Of a stretch of 64,000 bases of DNA, positions 36,666 to 48,053 are shown one piece after another. The notes below the pieces were generated by a model, which saw nothing but the letters and a program-made list of their open reading frames with translations, was not told the DNA's origin and searched no databases. The stretch is from the NCBI GenBank assembly GCA_039720395.1, contig CM077827.1, positions 22,658,375 to 22,722,374 of the forward strand, given 5' to 3'. How positions within the stretch are numbered: position 1 is the first letter of the stretch; the number at the start of each line of letters is the position of its first letter. Source of the stretch: Liquidambar formosana. Its lineage: Eukaryota > Streptophyta > Magnoliopsida > Saxifragales > Altingiaceae. The position numbers and the translations under genes are program-made.

Positions 36666-38439
36666 TTAGTGATTGTTGACTATTCTTGCATGAGTTTAGG
36701 GTTTACCCATAAGGGGTTTTAGACTCTAAAGTTTAAAAAATAAATAAATAAATCAGCATGGGTGGATGATATTGGACTCATTGCAGTGGGAAAATCCAAC
36801 AACATAATTAAGATATTTTAAATCATATTTATAAAATAACACTATATTAAGTGTAAAGAAGCCACATTTCCTACCTCAATCACGAGCAATACCAACCCAA
36901 ATCCACGTGATAGATACTGATGATGCGAATGCAGCATTAATGCTCCCTAGGGTCCTCCTGAGGACCGATAAAATCTGATAATTATGCATACGTAATATTT
37001 AGGTAAATTTCAAAATAAATATAACGTACTCAAAAATTACTATTGAGCTTCTGACAGTGAACTATGGTCCCAAAATGATCAAAATAATTTTTAAAACACT
37101 CTTTATAATTTTTTGGAATTTTTCATAATTTTCGAGAATTTTCTGTAATTTTTGGAATTTTCTAGTATTTTCTAAATTTTTTAACAAATATTAAATTGGC
37201 CAAAAAGTCAAACTATAGTCAAACTTAGTCAAAATGGTCAACCAAGGGTCTCACATGGTAGGGCCCGCCAAGACAAGCCCAACGGTCAAATTTGGGGTTT
37301 ATATGATTATCGTATTGCTTTTAAATGCATGAGAGCACGGTAAGATATACGGATGTACCCACACAGGATCACTGTCATATCTTCAACCTCCCGCGGGTAG
37401 CATTGTGTAACCCGGTTACACCGTGTGTTCAACGGGCCAACTTCGACAATTAATATCTCTCTCGTTTCTTAATCGTTTTCAATCATTCAAGTGTCGAATC
37501 GAAGCTCACGCGGAGTACTACGTGCGTATATAAATTGTTCATTCAAAATCCCACAAAATCATATTCCTTTTTAAGCCTAAAGTTTCGGGTTTTCATGATC
37601 CAAAATTCTGAAATTTCTAAAACTTCGACCTACGGTCATTTTCTCTGAAATTTGACACTACCATAGTGTTCCTTGCCCCCAAAAACATAAGGTAGGATCA
37701 TCCTTTCCAAAAATAATTAAAGAAAATAAAATTGCATATACATATGTAAATATACATTATGTGACATATATATATATATATATATACACATATGTATATA
37801 TATATATAAAATTCTGATCATCACATTCCTTGCCGCTGATTCTTGCCGCCGGTGAGGGAGGTGGCTGTCGTTTGGATGTATGAGGGAGGTCGCCGTGAGA
37901 AGTTGGTCCGTTAAGTTTCCTTGAGCGGGAGCTTGAAGGGAAGAGAGAGAGAAAGAGAGAGGGGGGGGCTGTGCATATGAAGACTGACAGAGATGAGAGA
38001 GAGAGAATGGACGGGTGCTGTAAAGGGGATGAGAGAGAGAGGATGGGCGTTGTGCTTGCTATAGTGCAGAAGGGTAGAATGGGGAAGTAAAAGCTAACCA
38101 CACACCCACCCTAGTTAAGGCCATCCTAAATGGTCATTACTAATTTTACAATTCTAAGACCGTCCTTCGGGGGCAATTCCATGAAATGATAAACTCAATT
38201 GGTAATTCCCCCTACAAAGAAAGGGAAGGGGATAGAATAGGGGGATGGGGGTGTCAGGTGTGCAGGCGAGCAGGTGGTCACGTGGCCAAGAATGAGAAAT
38301 ACTCAAATAGAATAGAATAGGTGAGTTGTTTATATAAGTGTATGGATAGGTACAGTACATGGGATTTACGGTGGAGTTTAAACATGGGATCATAGGCCCA
38401 TCGAAAATAAAAAAATGTTACTCCGCATAAATTTTTTAA

Positions 38440-39023
38440 GGGTAAAGTTCAAAGTTTACTTATCCACAAAAAAAAATAATAATAAAAATAAAAATGTTCA
38501 AAGTTTGGATCGAGTTTTACTTTAGCGTTTAAAGTTTAAATTTCATCAATTCAATTCCCAAATTATTAATCGAGTTGTAATTTGGGGTTTGTCGTCAGAA
38601 TTTTCTGTATTATCATTACTTTTGTCCTTTTTATAGGTTAGAAAATCATATTTTATCCCTATCAACAGTTAATAAACCTTTATATTTTGATAAGATCTGA
38701 ATTACTCTGCTATCAGATTTGTGATTTTGTAAATTGAAAATATAAATGTTTATTGGATGTTGATAGGGATAATATAGAAAGAGAAAAAAGATAAGAGTGA
38801 TTCAGATTTGGTAAAAATATAAAGGTTTAGTAGATGTTGATAGGGGTAAAATAAAGTTTTCAAACCCATAAAAAAAACAAAGTATGGACAATACAGAAAA
38901 TTTAAATAGCACTCCCAAATTGCAACTCAACTAATAATTCGGGTATTGAATTGATGCAAGTTAAACTTTGGACTCTAAAATGAAATTCAATCCAAACCTT
39001 GGACCCTAAAGTGCAATTTACCC
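38440..39023. mobile_element. Small non-autonomous MULE
   Basis: Terminal inverted repeats of about 130 bp begin GGGTAAA and share CATCAATTCAAT. The flanks ATTTTTTAA (38,431-38,439) and ATTTTTAAA (39,024-39,032) match at 8 of 9 bases. Unit B keeps only its last bases (AAAGTGCAATTAACC), so this insertion predates the duplication and was largely deleted in B. Confidence 0.75.
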
Positions 39024-39083
39024 ATTTTTAAAAATCAGGTTATTATATAAACCACCAACCGAACTAAATGATCTCCTCCTAAT

Positions 39084-40755
39084 TGTTGGGAATCGAATTA
39101 GAAGGAAAATAAAGTGCGGAATGAATTGAATAGCAAAACTTTTCTTAATCGATTCCACAGCCCATGAATCTAATTATGCTTCAATACAAACAAAAACCCT
39201 AATTACAAATGGGTAGAATTATTTACAGTATTAAAGTCTTCTCCTTTTTGCTCCAAGTTTCGATTTCGGATAGCAGCATAGTAGCAATCCAAATGTATTG
39301 CCTCCAATAGTATCCACACCTAGTTTAAATTTCAAGTCCTTCCTTCCTTCTTCCTTGTTATTGCTAGAGGTGGAGAAGAGAAGAGAGAGATAAGAGGAAG
39401 CCTCCAAGGGTTGGACGGCTAGGGCTTGGGAGAGTGATTGTGATGATGTCATCACATTATAGCATAGCTATTTAAAGCCACTAATAGGGCCGACCAAGGG
39501 GGAATCCAATTCCAAATAGAATTATGTGTAATTTCCCTAAATTACACATTAACCCCTCTAGTTTATATTCTATACAAACTTGCCCCTTAAGAACTATTCT
39601 TTATTCACTTATACCCTTTTTCTCATAGATTTTAAAGTTCTATTAGCATGATCAATGTGTGACTCATTGGGTTCACATCATCAAATAGTAGGAATAGCAT
39701 AAGGTATGTACAATGGAACTCTTTCCATTAAGGGTGTAATTGGAACTTCTTCTGATTCCCTAATTGATTATAACTCACTTATATCAATTAGGGCTTCTAC
39801 TAATCATGAGTAACACCTAACATATGGCTCATGGTGTGGTCCTTAATGAGGTGAATAAGTATCTAACAAAGAACCCTTCTGTTATAGTTTATAGGTTACA
39901 GTTACATCCTTCCATCTACACAATGTCTTCAATTGAACCAATAAAGCACGGAAGTCTACCATGTCCCTAGTTCAATTACTTTATACTCAATCATGAATAT
40001 CAACTCAATGATGAACTTATAGAAACTCCTTTCCATATTCATCCTACCATGGGCCCATGGATTTAATGAGTTATATCAATGAATGCTATATGAGACATTC
40101 TCTCTCTTTTTCCTGAGAGTGATGGATTCCTTGTTAATCACTCACATGCGTTCATACATATAGCAATAAAGCCAATGAATACCTTTGCAAACCCCTATAA
40201 GGATCTGCACTTAATGTTATTAAACTTCTAAAGCTATATGCATAAGACAACTATGGTGTCTCAGGTATAAGGATTACTTATACTATTATAACAATGAGAA
40301 ACTAATTGACAGACAGGTTAAAATTCTATTCAATTTATCTCATATCTTTGATCACATTCAGTGTACCTATTCTTGTAATAGGCACCCACTTGTTGGTTGT
40401 AGTGTTTCCACATAAATAGCTTGAGACTAACTATCCTCCTAAAGAGTTAACCTAACAAGTGCTAGTCCTATGGTTCATTACTGTCCATCATAGTGAACGT
40501 TCAATTAGGAATGTTTTAGGAGTTTAGTATAGCGATATATTTACAATCTCAAAATTACAACTATTTGCAATTCCATATTTTCAACTTTAACTCCATGGAC
40601 ATATTATGTAAATATAAATGATGCATATAAACATAATAGAATACACCCTTTTATTAATTCAATAATAAATATGACATACATAAATGAAATCAAATGATTG
40701 TTCCTAACCCCTAAACAATCATCTTTATGATTGGCTCTAGGGCATAATCCTTATA
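39084..40755. mobile_element. Solo LTR, 1.67 kb
   Basis: Bounded by CTAAT at 39,079-39,083 and 40,756-40,760; unit B has a single CTAAT here. Starts TGTTGGG and ends CTTATA, so one terminal dinucleotide has mutated from CA. No internal region or coding frame. It is not related to the other LTRs in the window as far as I can see. Confidence 0.85.
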
Positions 40756-40871
40756 CTAATTATTTACCCAAAAATGAAAAGCAAAAAAAAATGATCTCCT
40801 CTTGTTACTAGTTTGCAACGGGTACGATATTACTTTCCTCACGCTCATGTAAGAAAACCGCTCTTTTAATA

Positions 40872-41983
40872 CTCCCTCCGTTTCAAATTGACTATCCTCT
40901 TTGAAAAAACATGCTTTTTTAGAAAATCTTATTAAACGCTTTCACATCAATACATATGTTTTGAAATTCTAATTTTGCTCTATAGTATGCAAAACATTTG
41001 ATAGAATACCTTTTTAAGAGTATTTTATGAAATGAATAAAAAATAACCAATGACTTTTGAAATGTGATAATAATTTTGAAACATCACAAAAAGGAAAGTA
41101 GCCACTTATTGTTGGGGAAATTCGTGGATTTTGTGGAATATGATACTAAACATTTATTAAAATTGTACAAGAATATAATTTACAACCCAAATTAAAAAAA
41201 TCACAATTACAATGAAATTAAACATGGATAAATAAAATAATATTCATGATTTGAATTAAAAAATCAACACAAGAAATATGGTTAATTAAAATAAAATAGA
41301 GTAAAAAGAGCTAGCCTGTGGGAAGGCACGTGAGATCACACTATCCTAAAAGAATTATCGTCTCCCTACGTACAGGTGCTGACGGACGATAAGATATTCA
41401 AGATACAACTCCAAAGCTCGCAACTCCCTCTTCTATGGGTACGTCCACAAGAAGAGTATGGTGAATCCATTCACGATTAGTTGCCTGTAAATACAATATA
41501 TAAAATAACTCAATAAAACTCTTAAAGAATCATAGTGGAAAAAGATTGAGAAGATAATGTAAGTCTATATATAGTTTATGTAGAGAAACCCACTATTTAT
41601 AATAGTAAAATGCTGAAATTGTTTTGGACTATGTCGCTACCCAAAATTTGGGTGTCTACAGACTAATAAAGGCCCAAAATAAATATCATAATAATTTTTT
41701 TATAACAACCCAATCAATTACATATAATAAAAATCACGGCTAGTAACGGTCATCTATAAATCATAGAAATAAAGGTCCAACGGTCAAATGAAATAAACTC
41801 ATATAATCAGCCCGTTAAGTCACGTGTGTGTCAACTTGTAACACTTTCACATGCCACATCTCGACATGACCGGTCGGTCCAATCAAGATGGGCAGTGTGT
41901 GTGTACGCACGTTGTAGTTTGAAGTTTTTGAAGCTTTAAAGAAAATCACATATTTTCTAACACTTATTTGGGAACGGAGGGAG
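40872..41983 (+). mobile_element. Stowaway-like MITE interrupted by a solo LTR
   Basis: CTCCCTCCGTTTC after TA (40,870-40,871) and GGAACGGAGGGAG before TA (41,984-41,985). Unit B reads TTTTAATAATATTT across the same point, a clean empty site. Without the LTR the MITE is about 250 bp and matches the copy at 1,850-2,088. Confidence 0.9.
41110..41962 (-). mobile_element. Solo LTR of the 10.5-16.2 kb retrotransposon family
   Basis: On the minus strand it aligns with the LTRs at 10,545 and 15,407 over its whole length, starting TGTTAGAAAATATG and ending CCCCAACA. A 5-bp duplication CTTAT lies at 41,105-41,109 and 41,963-41,967. It contains a short insertion absent from the other two LTRs (around GTCGCTACCCAAAATTTGGG). 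Inserted inside the Stowaway-like MITE. Confidence 0.9.
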
Positions 41984-42500
41984 TAATATTTTGAGTTGTA
42001 TTCTTTTGTGTAAACAACTCTTTCATAAAAAAAAAAATTTTTTTTAAAAAAAGAAAAAAAAAAGAAAAGAAATTGTAAGAAAACCACTCTCATCGTTCCT
42101 TCATGTCCTTTTTTTTTTTTTTTTTCTCAAAAAAATTTTAAAAAAAATGATTGCATCATGTGCACAGTTGCAATGATTTTCAATAACTATTAACTAAACA
42201 AAGCAAAAAAGCAGCACATACCAATTCTCAAACATTGGAATAAATCTTCCTATTGAATTTTATCTCAAAGGTCGTTTATGGATTTTGGATATAGTGTTGA
42301 GCTTAAAAAGTTCAACACCATGCTAAACTTAAACTCGTAGCTGCAACTCTTTTTTTTTTTTTTTTTTAAAAAACCATCAAATTAGATAGTCATCTCATAT
42401 GGACAATCCATGTCAAAAATCAAGTTTATCCGAGACTAATTGATTTTTTTTAATCTAAAACTTATATTTTTTTCATCAATAACAATCATTCATTTATGGA

Positions 42501-44100
42501 CATTTATGAATGAAGTACCTCTTAATCTCAAATCAACTTAATTTTTGGCATGCAATCAAATTTAATCCAATAATTGGTCAAAACCCGAGTAGTGAGTAAG
42601 AATTTTAAAGTGCACTTGATGCATCAATTGCATTTGATATTAAAAAGACTATATGTAGGCTAGGGATCCACATACACCTACACTTGGTGTAAAAGCAAAA
42701 CTTAAACACCCTATTAGAGCCATTGATCTCTTTAGATCTAACGACCTTATTTAATTCCTTTAAATAACATATTTCTCTCCATCTCTCTCATTGCTATCAT
42801 GCCATGCAACCTGCTTCTCCTTCACTTCTTATGCTACAAAATAGTTATTCTATGATGGGACGAAAGTTAGACATTGGATAAAAATGCCCATAATCAAAAC
42901 CCTAAAACCAGTTAAATCCCCAAAATCAAAACCTATTACTAATGTTTTCTCGCCATTATCGCAGCTAGGTTCTTCTTGTTTTCTTCCTCTTCTTGACGGC
43001 GTGTCTTCGCGTTTTTTTCTTCTTCTTGATGTCGTGTCTTCTTCTATACGAGTGCGATGAAGAATAGAGGAGAATGCCGATTCCAATTTGTAGACAATGG
43101 TGCAAATGGGTGGTGAAGGTTTGAACAGGTGTGATTCCGTATTGGTGTGAGAGGAACATTAGGTTCCTTTGCTGTGTACAATCGTTGTTTGAGCGGGGCT
43201 AATTTGTTCTATGTAGGTTTAGTTTGACTTAAGGCTTGATAAGTTTTGTCCGTGGACTTGGAGGTGCACAAATCCAATAATATAGACTTGGGCCTAAATG
43301 CCCCTTTTATAAAGTGATATCCTTGGCTAATGCCATTGCTTTGTTGCTATGTGAAACTGTAATCAATTTCTCATATTTCATGTCAACATCCCAACTGGAA
43401 TATTTTACTGGCATGGGTTGTACATTTTGGAGATCTAATATGAGTTGCCTTGTTTTGAGTTCTGGTAATCGTTGCACGTCTTGTTCTAACTCATGCAACT
43501 ACAGAATGAATGATCCCATCCAGTTTGATCCATCCACATTGAAAGGTCTTTCTTCGTGATAATATGTTGTACCCAAATCAATACTTGATTTGGTTACTTT
43601 TGTTTATTAATTCTATCTCTTAAGATCAATGATTTTGATCATTGGAATGAACTTGACTCGGTTTTTCTCCACTCCTAAAATAACAGGACGTGTAGAGTTA
43701 TGTCTATGATGATTAACATTAACGATAACAATTAAAATTTGTCAGATTTGTAATTGTTAGATTTTCACATGTGGTCTACTCTCGTACAGGATTTTTGTAT
43801 ATTACGTGTATTTTTGGCTATATTCCAATCCTATTCCAATAAGATTTTCCAAATATAGGAAGGCATGTGTCCTATACATAAACTCTCTTCATGGATTGTG
43901 CATTGTGTTCTCAAATGCAGGAATGTGCTATTAGGCTTGTTCGAAAACATTAGAGGACCACATCACAGGCTATATGGATTCATGCTCGTTCATGATGGCC
44001 TCCAATTGCATGTAAATGATAGCAATGTTAATGGGAGGAAGTATCTTTATGGGCATCACTTGAAGTTTTATGATAATAATGCATTATGCTTGTCCACAAA
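42501..44100. other. No recognised gene; a few unidentified short frames
   Basis: Frame 43,307-43,560 (minus) reads LHELEQDVQRLPELKTRQ then KYSSWDVDMKYEKLI and has protein-like composition. Frame 43,865-44,137 (plus) reads KLSSWIVHCVLKC to RKYLYGHHLKFYDN. I recognise neither. They could be eroded host exons or retroelement remnants. Confidence 0.3.
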
Positions 44101-44104
44101 TTAT

Positions 44105-44475
44105 TGTAGGGCTACATTTGTTAAATTGGCAAAATAGAAATTATGGAGGTTATGGGCTTTCATTCTCCTCTTCACACATAGATGAAGCGTAGGTACCTTG
44201 AAGAGAAACAATAAGACTTTATCAAATTTTTCATGCCATTGTTTAGGTGCTTGTTTTAATGCATACAAAAATTTAACCAATTTACATGCTTTATGTTCTA
44301 GGCCTTTAACTATAAATCCTTCAGGTTGTTCCAGATATATTTCTTCATTTAAATCTCCATTTAAAAATGTTGTCTTAACGTGCATTTGATGAATTACTAA
44401 GTTATGGATAGAAGCTAAAGCTACTAAAATTCTAATCGTTGTAATTCTAAATACAGGTAAATAAGTATCAAAATA
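44105..44475 (-). pseudogene. Copia reverse-transcriptase fragment
   Basis: The frame reads DYFDTYLPVFRITTIRILVA, then HQMHVKTTFLNGDLNEEIYL, EQPEGFIVKGLEHKACKLV and KFLYALKQAPKQWHEKFDKV: the N-terminal part of RVT_2 from Ty1/copia elements, ahead of the catalytic YVDD box. A stop directly precedes DYFDTY, and the frame breaks after KFDKVLL. No LTRs or other domains are adjacent. Its 5' side runs into a tandem duplication of the same sequence. Confidence 0.85.
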
Positions 44476-44809
44476 ATCTTAGGTCACATACCCAACTCCT
44501 GAATATTAACAATAATAATATAGTCCCTAATAGTTTTTATTGGTCAAAAAAAATAAAAAGAAATAAATAGCAAGGAAGCTAGAGACCTAAGTTATGCTGT
44601 CTTAATGTGCATTTGATGAATTACTAAGTTATGGATAGAAGCTAAAGCTACTAAAATTCTAATCGTTGTAATTATAGATACAGGTAAATAAGTATCAAAA
44701 TAATCTTAGGTCATGTACCCAACTCCTGAATATTAAAAATAATAATATACTCCCTAATAGTTTTTGTTGGTAAAATAAATAAATAAATAAATAGCAAGGA
44801 AGCTAGAGA
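44371..44809 (-). repeat. Tandem duplication of about 227 bp within the Copia fragment
   Basis: TGTCTTAA(C/T)GTGCATTTGATG begins copies at 44,371 and 44,598; each ends near AGCAAGGAAGCTAGAGA. The coding part (TYLPV..ITTIRILVALAS) is therefore present twice. Confidence 0.85.
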
Positions 44810-45069
44810 TGGACAATCTTGAAATCATCATCTGGTTCGTGCCATTCCATCTGGCTAAATGGGAAGTGCCAACTTTAGCATTCAACAAAAATTATATATA
44901 ACTTCTAAATTTTTTGCAAAAGTTCACTTCATCTTGTTCTTTGACTTCGATTTGTTGTGCTGGCTGAAGAGTAATGCCGCAGCAATTTCCCTTCAGTACT
45001 CATTAGGTATGGCCTACAACAATAACATGGATTTAAAAGTTAATGGTTGGATAGATTGCTTATATAATT
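44810..45069. other. Spacer between Copia fragment and LINE
   Basis: No recognised content. The LINE poly(A), seen as a T run, begins at about 45,071. Confidence 0.4.
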
Positions 45070-47060
45070 GATTTTTTTTTGGATCAGCAACAAAGAAATA
45101 TTATTAATAAAAAAGAATAAAGGTACAAAAGAAAGATAAGGGAGGACCAAAAGTCCACCCAAGCAAGAACTACCAAAACCAACAAAAACCCATAAACAAA
45201 CAGAAATAAAAGCTACTCAAACAAACTATAGACATCCATCCCTCCAATCAGCTTTCAATAAAAGAAAGGAATGGCAGCAAAATCATTGGATGACTTTGCC
45301 CAAAAAGAACCCAAAAAATGCACTTTATCCCACAATTCAAGGAGAGAATATTCGTTATCCTAAACAATCCTCCCATTCCTCCCAAGCCAAATAACCCAAA
45401 AAACCAGCCATGAAAGCATAACTCCACAAAGTTCTTTCTTTCTTGCCCCTCCTCAGACCCCAAAAATCTATATAAAAATTACTCCTAACACATCCTGGCA
45501 TCACCCATGCCTCCTCACCAAAGCTAAACAATTTCTACCAAAGCTTTGAAGCTACAGAACAATTTAACAATAGATGATCAACAGTTTCGATTGCCCCCTA
45601 CACATGATGCGCCACTGTGGACATGCAAAAAGAGAAGATCTCCTTCTTTGAAACTTATCATTAGTATTGATACTTTTGTGAAACACAGTCCAAGAAAAAA
45701 CCTTAACTTTGAGAGGCACACTTGCTTTCCAAATTAAATCTAAAGGGAAACAATTAGGAATAGGGGTGGTCACGGGTCGAGTGGGTGCGGGTTTGGGGTT
45801 CATCCGTCACCCGCCCACATCTTGGCGGGTGAACTAAATTCACACCCACTTCCGCCCACAAAGGCGGGCGGTTTTGACCCACATAACACATCAGGTTGTG
45901 GGTGGATTGCAGGTGCGTCTACGGGTTGGGATTTTAGTTGGATCTTGTTGGGTTTTTTCCCTTTTTTTTTTTTTTTTTTTTTCCTTCCTTAATTTGGCCA
46001 TACCATTTTATATCTTAAAAACACAAACAAAAAAAGAAGACAAAGGGATAAATAATTCAAGACATATGTTGATTATATATATATATAGATAGATAGATAG
46101 AAAGAGGGAGAAAGAGCACGAACAGTAAAATAAAAATTATAAAACATATATTGATACTTAAAAAAGAAATAAAAGTCAAGAATCAATAATATACCATCAC
46201 ATGTAACATTTATAATTTAATAAGTATGAAAATATGCGGGCGGGTGGGTTTGAATCGGTTTTTTTCTTTCAAAACCGCAAACCACCCACAAAACCGCAAA
46301 AAAATAAAATCCTAAACCACTACCCACCCACCCCATCGGTTGAATCCGCCCAATGCCTTCGGGTAGAGTCGGATTGGGCGGTTTTCGAGGGCTGAGCGGA
46401 TCCATGAGCACCCCTAATTAGGAACATGAGAGTTGTCAATTAATTTCTCAAAATAAGACTTACAAGAAAAAGCTCCAGAAAAATTAGCATTCTAAACCCT
46501 CCTATCAAGAATAAACAAACTCAACGAAAAACCTTCCAAAATACCCAACAAGGAAGCTAAATCTAAACTCTCATTCTCATTGAGGTTACGAAAGAACTTA
46601 AAATCTCAACCAAAAGATTGAAATTCAGTTGAAACCATCGAAGAAATAGTAACATTATGAGCTAAAGAAAGTCTGTACAATCGGGAAAACAAGAAGCAAA
46701 AAGGAGCTTCACCCCTCCAATGATCTTCCCAAAAACAAACTCTATCCCCTTTCCCAACTGACAATGAAGTATTCTCCAAAAATCTATCCAACCCTTGGAA
46801 AATAAATTTCCATGGACTTGTGGCCGACATCTTAGAGCTTGTTTGAGCATCCCGTCCATTAGCCTGCAAACCATACTTACTTTTGATAATAGAATACCAC
46901 AAAGCATCCTTCTCAAGAGCAAACCTCCACAACCACTTCCCATTCAAAGCAATATTTCTTTCCTTAATATTTCCCAAAGCTAACCCCCCCTTCCGACTCT
47001 TAGATCTAGAATCAATCTCCTATATAACCAAATGATCTCTCTTATGCTCCCCATTACCTT
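45070..47060 (-). mobile_element. LINE 3' part (reverse-transcriptase tail, zinc-binding region, 3' UTR), split by a hAT element
   Basis: Reading the minus strand: KGGLALGNIKERNIALNGKW, WLWRFALEKDALWY, SPWKFIFQGLD, SVGKGDRVCFWEDHWRGEAP, then SGAFSCKSYFEKLID, and after the interruption FPLDLIWKASVPLKVKVFSW, KSINTNDKFQRR. This is the standard order of the plant L1 ORF2 C-terminus. A TAG replaces Trp at RV(W)NA. The element ends with a short untranslated region and CTGATCC plus poly(A). The 5' end (near 47,060) is truncated, and I found no convincing target duplication. Confidence 0.85.
45761..46416. mobile_element. Non-autonomous hAT element with perfect 8-bp duplication
   Basis: ATTAGGAA at 45,753-45,760 and 46,417-46,424 flanks a 656-bp element with ends TAGGGGTG and CACCCCTA. 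The interior is rich in GGGCGGGT/ACCCGCCC and CCGCAAA motifs arranged as loose inverted repeats near both ends. It inserted into the LINE coding region between the codons for VPN and FPLDL. Confidence 0.93.
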
Positions 47061-47245
47061 CCCATAAAAAGTGTACATACCATTATATTATTCATATTTT
47101 TTCCCTTCCAATATTCTTAAACCCTAGTTGTGCAAATGCCACAGCAAATGCTGAAATGAAATATTTTAGTATGATAAAATAAGAAGAGCTAGAAGTAATG
47201 GTTAAACGTGTACTAATCACAGATTGAAATAATGGATATATAATT

Positions 47246-47557
47246 TGTTCTCTTGTATCAGGACCTTTGCAACTGAAACTTCAAATTTATCCAAATCAAT
47301 AGTTCTTTCCTCTCCAATTTCAGCATATATGTCACCAAAAATTGTGCTCTGCAATGAATGCATTATGATGCAATATTCTTATGCATAATTTTTTTCTTGA
47401 ATGGATAAAATATAGTATAGCCTACCACCTTGTAGTGAATTTTTTGGAACTCCTTGGTCTTCTGGTCTTTGACCAAGTCCACAGAATGCAATTTTTTACA
47501 GTTAATGTCCATAACGATGACAAACCAGTGTTTAACACCACATAAGGGTAGGAACAA
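47246..47557 (-). pseudogene. Ulp1-type (C48) peptidase fragment 2
   Basis: Exon 47,425-47,557 reads LFLPLCGVKHWFVIVMDINC with the His-Trp and Asp of a Ulp1/SENP catalytic domain. The next exon, from 47,348 (acceptor TTGCAG), reads STIFGDIYAEIGEERTIDLD. The Gln/Cys part is missing. Its sequence differs from the Ulp1 relic just upstream on the same strand, so it is a separate family member. C48 peptidases of this kind are often carried by plant MULEs and other DNA transposons. Confidence 0.6.
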
Positions 47558-48053
47558 CTAAAAAATGAATGAGATATAAAGGTTAGAATGAATGATTGAA
47601 AGCACTTAAGTCCTATTTTAGAAACCTATAATTGCACGCAATTCACTTAATAAAACTATTCCATATCGTACTACAGTCCCATATATTATACCTGAGTTCA
47701 TCCCGGTCATAAAAGGGCTTGCAGGTCGTTCATTACTCTTTCAAAAGATGTCGCTACAAACAAGACGCTTAATTAAAGCAAACTATATCTCTACAAAAAT
47801 CTAGGTACCTTAATTAGCATCCATAATGTACATGTATACATTTTTTTGGAATTTTTAGTGAACCGAAGAGAATTTTCAAGAATTTTGTCTTAAACAAATT
47901 GCAATCATCATTGTTGAGCTTCTTTTTTGTCTTGAGTTGCTTGGACAAGTGTACTTGTTTGTGATTTTCAACTCTTTTCTTACTTTTGCGCTTGTTTTTG
48001 TATATCTTTTCGTGGAACTTCCTAGTAAGGTAATCATTGTGAGTCCATGTTCT

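Larger units (their letters stand above)
30068..38212. mobile_element. Fold-back MULE, 8.1 kb near-complete palindrome
   Basis: TACAAAGAA at 30,059-30,067 and 38,213-38,221 is a perfect 9-bp target duplication; unit B has one copy and no insert. The element starts GGGGGAATTACC and ends GGTAATTCCCCC. Left arm 30,068-34,166 is the inverted copy of right arm 34,213-38,212, around a 46-nt loop. Each arm has an outer part of ~1.6 kb (CT-rich, (TA)n, then a GGTCCTCGGGAGGACC-containing stretch) and an inner array of nine ~280-bp units. No protein-coding frame is recognised. The 9-bp duplication places it with Mutator elements; the architecture is that of fold-back elements. It is non-autonomous. Confidence 0.92.
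25328..42500 (+). repeat. Unit A: diverged duplicate of unit B, loaded with nested insertions
   Basis: Starting at AATACCATAATATAAATGGTT, this tract is collinear by eye with 57,035-64,000: 25,328-28,553; 29,438-30,067; 38,213-39,083; 40,756-40,871; 41,984-42,500. The gaps are insertions present only in A. Shared landmarks include TGTAACACCCCGACC, the hAT-like element, TCGATCGAGTCTCTCTC and TTATATAAACCACCAACCGA. I cannot say what the ancestral unit is. The stretch TGTAACACCCC, whose complement ends GGGGTGTTACA, resembles the terminus of a plant LTR, but no matching other end is visible. Confidence 0.85.

Noticed and set aside
39231..39455. 74-codon frame on the minus strand in the solo LTR
   Set aside because: Lies wholly inside a TG-initiated solo LTR with no family similarity; treated as leader sequence.
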